The translations under genes were made by a program, and so were the position numbers. DNA of 64,000 nucleotides from Streptomyces sp. NRRL S-87 (GTDB lineage: Bacteria; Actinomycetota; Actinomycetes; Streptomycetales; Streptomycetaceae), in assembly GCF_000719335.1 (NCBI RefSeq), contig NZ_JOGB01000030.1, positions 1 to 64,000 of the forward strand, given 5' to 3'. Of the stretch, positions 59,856 through 64,000 are shown piece after piece (within the stretch, counting starts at the first letter, position 1; each line of letters begins with the position of its first letter). A model generated the notes under the pieces. It was not told where the DNA came from. It did no database searches and saw nothing but the letters and a program-made list of their open reading frames with translations.

Positions 59856-62613
59856 GTCCGCCTGGACCCTGCCCCCGTGGACCGGGACCGCAGCCGACCT
59901 CCCGGCCACGGCCTGCGACCCGGACCCCGTCGCCGCCCTCCCGGCGGACGCCCTGCTGCACCTGGCCTTCCTCGACCGGGCGGCGGAGACCCCGGACGCC
60001 GTGGCCGTCATCGCCGCCGACCGCACCCTCACCTACGGCGAACTCGCCGACGAGTCCGCCCGGATCGCGGCGCTCCTCGCGGCCCGCGGCGTGGGCCGCG
60101 AGTCGCTCGTCGCCATCGTCATGGACAAGGGCTGGGAACAGGTCGTGGGCTGCCTCGGCATCCTGCGCGCGGGTGCCGCGTACGTCCCGCTGGACCCGCA
60201 CTGGCCGGCCCGCCGCCTGGCCGACGTGCTCGGCTCCGCCGGGATCACCGAGGCGCTCACCCGGCCCGGCCCGGCCGACGCCGTGACCTGGCCCGAGGGG
60301 GTCACGGTCACCCCCGTCGCGCCGCCCGCGGCCGACGCCCCGGCGGCCCCCGACGCGCCGGCCGTCGACACCGCGCCCGGCGACCTCGCGTACGTCATCT
60401 ACACCTCCGGCTCCACCGGCGTGCCCAAGGGCGTGATGATCGAGCACGGGCCCGCCGTCAACACGGTCCGGGACGTGAACCGGGAGCTCGGCTTTACGGC
60501 CGCCGACCGGGTCCTGGGCCTCTCGGCGCTCAACTTCGACCTCTCCGTCTACGACCTCTTCGGCCCCCTGTCGGCCGGCGGCGCCGTGGTGCTCCCGGCC
60601 CCCGGCGACACCCGTGAACCCGGCGCCTGGCTAAGGCTCATGACGGAGGCCGGCGTCACCGTCTGGAACAGCGTGCCGGCCCTGATGGCCATGCTCACCG
60701 AGTACACCGCGAGCGCCCCGCCGGCGCCGCTGCCACCGCTGCGCGCGGTCCTCATGAGCGGTGACTGGATCCCGGTGGGCCTGCCGGGCGAGGTGCGGGA
60801 GCTGTTCCCCGACGCCCGCCAGTGGTCGCTCGGCGGCGCCACGGAGGCCTCCATCTGGTCCGTCTGGCACCCCATCACGCCGGCGGACGCCGAGCTCCCC
60901 TCGGTCCCGTACGGCCGGTCGATGAGCGGCCAGCACGTCTACGTCGGCGACGGGCTGATGCGGCCCCGGCCGTGCTGGGTGCCCGGCGAGATCTACATCG
61001 CCGGCGTGGGCCTGGCCCGCGGCTACCTCGGTGACGCCGAGCGCACGGCGCGCAGCTTCGTCACCGACCCGGCCACCGGCGCCCGCCGCTACCGGACCGG
61101 CGACTGGGGACGGCTGCTGCCCAGCGGCGAGATCGAGTTCCTGGGCCGGGAGGACATGCAGGTCAAGGTCGGCGGCCACCGCATCGAACTCGGCGACGTC
61201 GAGGCCGCGTTGCTGGCCTGCCCCGGCGTACGGGGCGCGGTGGCCGGTGTACAGGGCGGCCGCCACCGCACCCGGCTCACGGCCCAGGTGCTGCTGGAGC
61301 CGGGCGCCGGCCACGCGGCCGAGGACGTGCGGGCGCTGCTGGCCGAGCGCGTGCCGGCGTACATGGTGCCCACGGCCCTCGCGGTCCTGGACGAGTTCCC
61401 GCTCACCCCGAACGGCAAGGTCGACCGCAAGGCCCTGGCCGCCCTCGCCGACGACCTGGCCGCCGCGCACGTCGTCGAACACCCCGCGGACGCCGAGGAG
61501 GAGCTCCTCCTCACCATCTGGCGCGGCTTCTTCGCCGACCCGTGCCCCGGCCCCGGGCCGGAGGCCGGCGGCGGGGCGGCAGACGGGCCGGCGGGCGGGA
61601 CGGCCGACGGGCAGCCGGCACGGGGCCCCGCCGACCTCTCCGTCACGGACAACTTCTTCGAACTGGGCGGCGACTCGCTGCGCGCCGTGCGCCTGATGTC
61701 CGTCCTGCGCCGCGAGACGGGAGTGGAGCTGCCGGTGTCCGCCCTCTTCGGGGCGCCCACCGTCCGCGCCCTGGCGCAGCGGCTGCGCGAGGCCCGGGAC
61801 TCGGCCCGGGACGGCGTCGGCCGATCCGTCGTGGTCCCCGTCCGCACCACGGGCGAGGCGGTCCCGCTGGTGTTCGTCCACCCCGTGGGCGGCGACGTCC
61901 TGTGCTACTCGGAGCTCGCCCGGGCGCTCGGCGACGACCAGCCGTTCTACGCCCTCCAGTCGCCCTGCCACGACGGCACCGCGCCCGGCTTCCTGGACCT
62001 CGTCGGCACGTACGCGCAGGCCGTCCTCGACGAGGTGCCGGGCCGACGGTACCTGCTCGGCGGCTGGTCGATGGGCGGAGTGCTGGCCCTCGAACTGGCC
62101 CGGGAGCTGACCGCCCGCGGCTGCACGGTGGACCTGGTCGCGGCCGTCGACGTCCTCGAGACGCCGCAGGACCTGGCCCGTGCCGAGATCAGCCGCGACC
62201 GCCTGCTCGGCTGGCTGGCCCGCGACCTCGCGGGCCTGACCGGCAGCACCTGGCCGGAGCCGCCGGGGCCGTTCGAGACCCTGGAGGAGCTGTACGAGGC
62301 GGTGCGCGGGGCCGGGATCCTGCCCGCCGACATCGCGTTCGCCGAGTTCGCGGCGGTCTACGAGCGCTTCGCGGCGAACGCGCGGGCGCTGTGCGGCTAC
62401 CGGCCCGCCGAGCCGCTGACCGGCACGGCCGTGCACTTCCTCCAGGCCGAGGCGGGCGGCGGCCCGGCGGCCGCCGAGGGCTGGCGCCCCCTGTGCGCGG
62501 GCGGGTTCACCCACACGGAGGTCCCCGGCGACCACTACACCGTCCTCAAGGGCGCCGGCGCCGAAACCGTGGCCACCCACCTGCACGGCCTCCTGACGGC
62601 CGCGACGCACTGA
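59839..62613 (+). CDS. NRPS: cysteine-type adenylation, PCP and thioesterase
   Basis: A 924-residue protein. The A domain (about 30-530) has [19 protein letters not shown], the specificity-bearing [18 protein letters not shown] and [31 protein letters not shown] and the C-terminal catalytic [12 protein letters not shown] and N at the first code positions match cysteine activators such as those of pyochelin-type pathways. The PCP has Ser613 in [12 protein letters not shown]. The TE has Ser744 in [14 protein letters not shown] and a late His in [10 protein letters not shown]. Together with the Cy domain of the preceding protein it forms one split Cy-A-PCP-TE module. GTG start overlaps the PKS gene by 17 bp. 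Confidence 0.92.
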   Translation: MNSVPESAWTLPPWTGTAADLPATACDPDPVAALPADALLHLAFLDRAAETPDAVAVIAADRTLTYGELADESARIAALLAARGVGRESLVAIVMDKGWEQVVGCLGILRAGAAYVPLDPHWPARRLADVLGSAGITEALTRPGPADAVTWPEGVTVTPVAPPAADAPAAPDAPAVDTAPGDLAYVIYTSGSTGVPKGVMIEHGPAVNTVRDVNRELGFTAADRVLGLSALNFDLSVYDLFGPLSAGGAVVLPAPGDTREPGAWLRLMTEAGVTVWNSVPALMAMLTEYTASAPPAPLPPLRAVLMSGDWIPVGLPGEVRELFPDARQWSLGGATEASIWSVWHPITPADAELPSVPYGRSMSGQHVYVGDGLMRPRPCWVPGEIYIAGVGLARGYLGDAERTARSFVTDPATGARRYRTGDWGRLLPSGEIEFLGREDMQVKVGGHRIELGDVEAALLACPGVRGAVAGVQGGRHRTRLTAQVLLEPGAGHAAEDVRALLAERVPAYMVPTALAVLDEFPLTPNGKVDRKALAALADDLAAAHVVEHPADAEEELLLTIWRGFFADPCPGPGPEAGGGAADGPAGGTADGQPARGPADLSVTDNFFELGGDSLRAVRLMSVLRRETGVELPVSALFGAPTVRALAQRLREARDSARDGVGRSVVVPVRTTGEAVPLVFVHPVGGDVLCYSELARALGDDQPFYALQSPCHDGTAPGFLDLVGTYAQAVLDEVPGRRYLLGGWSMGGVLALELARELTARGCTVDLVAAVDVLETPQDLARAEISRDRLLGWLARDLAGLTGSTWPEPPGPFETLEELYEAVRGAGILPADIAFAEFAAVYERFAANARALCGYRPAEPLTGTAVHFLQAEAGGGPAAAEGWRPLCAGGFTHTEVPGDHYTVLKGAGAETVATHLHGLLTAATH

Positions 62614-62627
62614 CCGCCCCGACCCCC

Positions 62628-63506
62628 GTGCCCGCCGCCGCCCCCACCCCACCCACACCCGCCGCGGAGGCCCCCTCCCCGGAGGGGGTGCCCACGCTCG
62701 CCGCGGAGGCCCCCTCCCCGCAGGGGTCCTTCCCGGCTGCCGCGTCCGGCGACCCGGCCGGGGTCCTCCCCGCGCCGGCCCGCGCCACGCGGCTGTTCAC
62801 GGGGCTCCTGCCCGCCGGCGTCGCGGTGGCCGAGTTCGCCGGGGAGGCACCGTACGCGGAACTCGCGGCCGGGCTCTTCCCGGCGGAGCGGGCGGCGGTG
62901 GCGCGCGCGTACCCGGCACGGCGGCGGGAGTTCGCCGCCGTCCGGTCCTGCGCCCGGGCGGCCATGGCCCGGCTCGGTGCGCCGCCCCTCCCCGTGCTCC
63001 CCCACGGGGAGGGGCCCACCTGGGCCCGCAACGCCCCCCGCTGGCCCGAGGGCCTGACCGGCAGCATGACCCACTGCACCGGCTACCGGGCCGCGGCCCT
63101 GACCCGCACCGGGCCGGGCCACCCGCTGCTCTCCCTCGGCATCGACGCCGAGCCGAACGCCCCGCTCCCCGACGGCGTACGTTCCCTGGCCCTGCGCCCC
63201 GAGGAGGAGCGGGCCCTGCCCGCCCTCACCGCAGGCCGGCCCGACGTGGCCTGGGACCGCGTCGTCTTCAGCGCCAAGGAGAGCGTCTTCAAGGCCTGGT
63301 ACCCGCTGACCGGCCGCTGGCTGGGCTTCGAGGACTGCCGCATCACCCTCACCCCCGGCACCACCACGTTCACGGCCCACCTCCGCACCGAGCTCCCACC
63401 CCCTTTCCCCACCACCCCCCTCAGGGGCCACTGGCGCCTCCACCCCGACCCCCGGACCCCCCTGCTTGCCACCGCCGTGACGGTCGCCCGGCCCCCGCAC
63501 CCGTAG
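62628..63506 (+). CDS. 4'-phosphopantetheinyl transferase (Sfp/EntD type)
   Basis: About 292 residues from the GTG at 62628, 12 bp after the NRPS stop. The true start could be later, e.g. GTG 62688, because the first 45 residues are Ala/Pro repeats. The enzymatic core has RSCARAAMARLG, WPEGLTGSMTHCTGYRAAAL, the Mg-binding LGIDAEPNAPLPDGV and FSAKESVFKAWYPLTGRWLGFED, the W/KExxxK signature of Sfp-type transferases. It attaches phosphopantetheine to the ACP and PCP domains encoded upstream. The order and spacing make it the last gene of the biosynthetic operon. Confidence 0.9.
   Translation: MPAAAPTPPTPAAEAPSPEGVPTLAAEAPSPQGSFPAAASGDPAGVLPAPARATRLFTGLLPAGVAVAEFAGEAPYAELAAGLFPAERAAVARAYPARRREFAAVRSCARAAMARLGAPPLPVLPHGEGPTWARNAPRWPEGLTGSMTHCTGYRAAALTRTGPGHPLLSLGIDAEPNAPLPDGVRSLALRPEEERALPALTAGRPDVAWDRVVFSAKESVFKAWYPLTGRWLGFEDCRITLTPGTTTFTAHLRTELPPPFPTTPLRGHWRLHPDPRTPLLATAVTVARPPHP
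62661..62720. repeat. 39-bp-spaced repeat in the PPTase 5' region
   Basis: A 21-bp stretch at 62661-62681 recurs exactly at 62700-62720, encoding the AAEAPSP repeat in the low-complexity N-terminus. It complicates choice of the start codon. Confidence 0.75.
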
Positions 63507-63657
63507 CGGCCCGCCCCACCTGCCGGACCGTCAGCCGCTCCCCGCCGCCGGGTACCCTCCCGAAACCGTGGGCGACGTCATCACCCGCTGCGGAGAAATC
63601 GCCGAACTGGACATTCGCCCGACCGGACACAGCCCCCGCCGCGGCCTCGCCACAGCT

Positions 63658-63825
63658 TCACAGCCGGTAGAAGGTGATGCCGGTGTCCGCGGGGACGTCT
63701 ATGACCACGCCTGTGCGGGAGGTGGCGGTGTCGTGGGCGAGGTCTCCGCGCAGGGGCCAGCGGGGATCGGAATCGTCCGCCTGCTGTCGTACGCGGTGCT
63801 GGTCAGTGCGACGCGTCGAGGTCAT
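63658..63825 (-). CDS. Small hypothetical protein, 55 aa
   Basis: From ATG at 63825 the frame reads MTSTRRTDQHRVRQQADDSD and ends TGVVIDVPADTGITFYRL. The composition, with a charged N-terminus followed by a short beta-rich C-terminus, is gene-like and resembles small Streptomyces proteins of unknown role, but there is no clear domain or strong ribosome-binding site. An upstream ATG at 63876 would add 17 residues. Lower GC than its surroundings. Confidence 0.4.
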   Translation of the reverse strand: MTSTRRTDQHRVRQQADDSDPRWPLRGDLAHDTATSRTGVVIDVPADTGITFYRL

Positions 63826-63883
63826 GTAGCGGAGCGTATGCAGTCCGCTACAGCCCAACATGAATCCGCGGAACACCAGCAGA

Positions 63884-64000
63884 TCAGTCCAGCGAAAAAC
63901 GTCCGGTCATGCCGCGCAGGCGCTGGCGGGTGGCGACCCGCTCGGCGTAGACGATCTTCCGCAGGGTGGCCCGCGCGACGGGGTGGTTGCGGACCAGCTG
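63884..64000 (-). CDS. C-terminal end of an unidentified protein, cut by window edge
   Basis: An open minus-strand frame enters at 64000 and stops with TGA at 63884-63886. The visible C-terminal residues read QLVRNHPVARATLRKIVYAE and continue for 18 more, ending GRFSLD. Codon use is GC3-rich and in keeping with a real gene, but the piece is too short to place in a family. Confidence 0.5.
   Translation of the reverse strand, partial: QLVRNHPVARATLRKIVYAERVATRQRLRGMTGRFSLD

Noticed and set aside
63560-64000. A plus-strand gene starting MGDVITRCGEIAELD after the PPTase
   Set aside because: The frame soon turns into antisense of the two minus-strand frames, with poor codon bias and no domain.
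1-64000. tRNA, rRNA, riboswitch or replication-origin sequences
   Set aside because: I looked for cloverleaf ends, conserved rRNA stretches and DnaA-box clusters and saw none convincing. A covariance-model search would be needed to exclude small RNAs.

Overview
The window is chromosomal DNA from a high-GC actinomycete, almost certainly a Streptomyces. Coding sequence has extreme third-position GC, GTG and TTG starts are common, secreted proteins have typical actinobacterial leaders, and the regulators (SARP, LuxR-LAL, PaaX, FadR-type GntR, a TTA codon) are of Streptomyces type. There is no rRNA, tRNA, CRISPR array or complete mobile element. Only the first bases of a probable IS30-type transposase lie at the left edge.

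Layout. (1) 0.3-5.6 kb: a GNAT acetyltransferase, then a PaaX regulator and an aryl-CoA ligase divergent from an acyl-CoA dehydrogenase and a Rid-family protein. This looks like an incomplete 2-aminobenzoate/benzoate-CoA type catabolic island. (2) 5.6-14.3 kb: a very large secreted SGNH hydrolase with a transglycosylase-like region, a gene-free G-skewed stretch, a secreted ricin-type lectin, and a double alpha/beta hydrolase under a textbook MerR promoter with its divergent MerR regulator. (3) 14.3-34.9 kb: a collagen and hydroxyproline utilisation region. It holds a secreted M9 collagenase, a five-gene oligopeptide ABC importer, an aminopeptidase P and a prolyl oligopeptidase/DPP-type peptidase. 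The catabolic genes encode a three-subunit D-hydroxyproline dehydrogenase, a DapA-like pyrroline-4-hydroxy-2-carboxylate deaminase, two proline-racemase-family enzymes and an ornithine-cyclodeaminase-family reductase, plus a GntR/FCD regulator. Six upstream regions share one motif (about CAGTRCAATKTCACAT), which ties the whole region into one predicted regulon. The last enzyme needed to reach 2-oxoglutarate (semialdehyde dehydrogenase) is not in the window. (4) 34.9-37.3 kb: a DHA2-type MFS exporter and a DUF72 protein.

(5) 37.6-63.5 kb: a biosynthetic gene cluster. Its core is a KS-Q/ACP loading protein without an AT, a PKS with KS-AT-DH-KR-ACP followed by a heterocyclisation (Cy) domain, and an NRPS with a cysteine-type A domain, PCP and TE. 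Around it are a P450, a FabF-type ketosynthase, a crotonyl-CoA carboxylase/reductase (CCR), a double 3-hydroxyacyl-CoA dehydrogenase, a type II thioesterase, a PPTase, and SARP and LAL regulators. This set resembles thiotetronic acid (thiolactomycin/thiotetromycin) pathways: a Cys-processing PKS/NRPS, a P450, and a FabF homologue that could give self-resistance. The AT motif CASH together with CCR and hydroxyacyl-CoA dehydrogenase points to an ethylmalonyl extender. Next to it lies a coupled pair related to phosphonopyruvate decarboxylase and 2-aminoethylphosphonate transaminase.

A recurring oddity is clean loss of parts with reading frames preserved. The CCR lacks about 80 internal residues, the loading PKS lacks its AT, the transaminase homologue has Thr in place of its PLP lysine, and the first half of the hydroxyacyl-CoA dehydrogenase has lost its catalytic His. 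Two 15-16 codon mini-genes are overlapped at both ends by real genes and look like fossils of deleted genes. Enzyme assignments come from sequence motifs read by eye, and no database search was possible.
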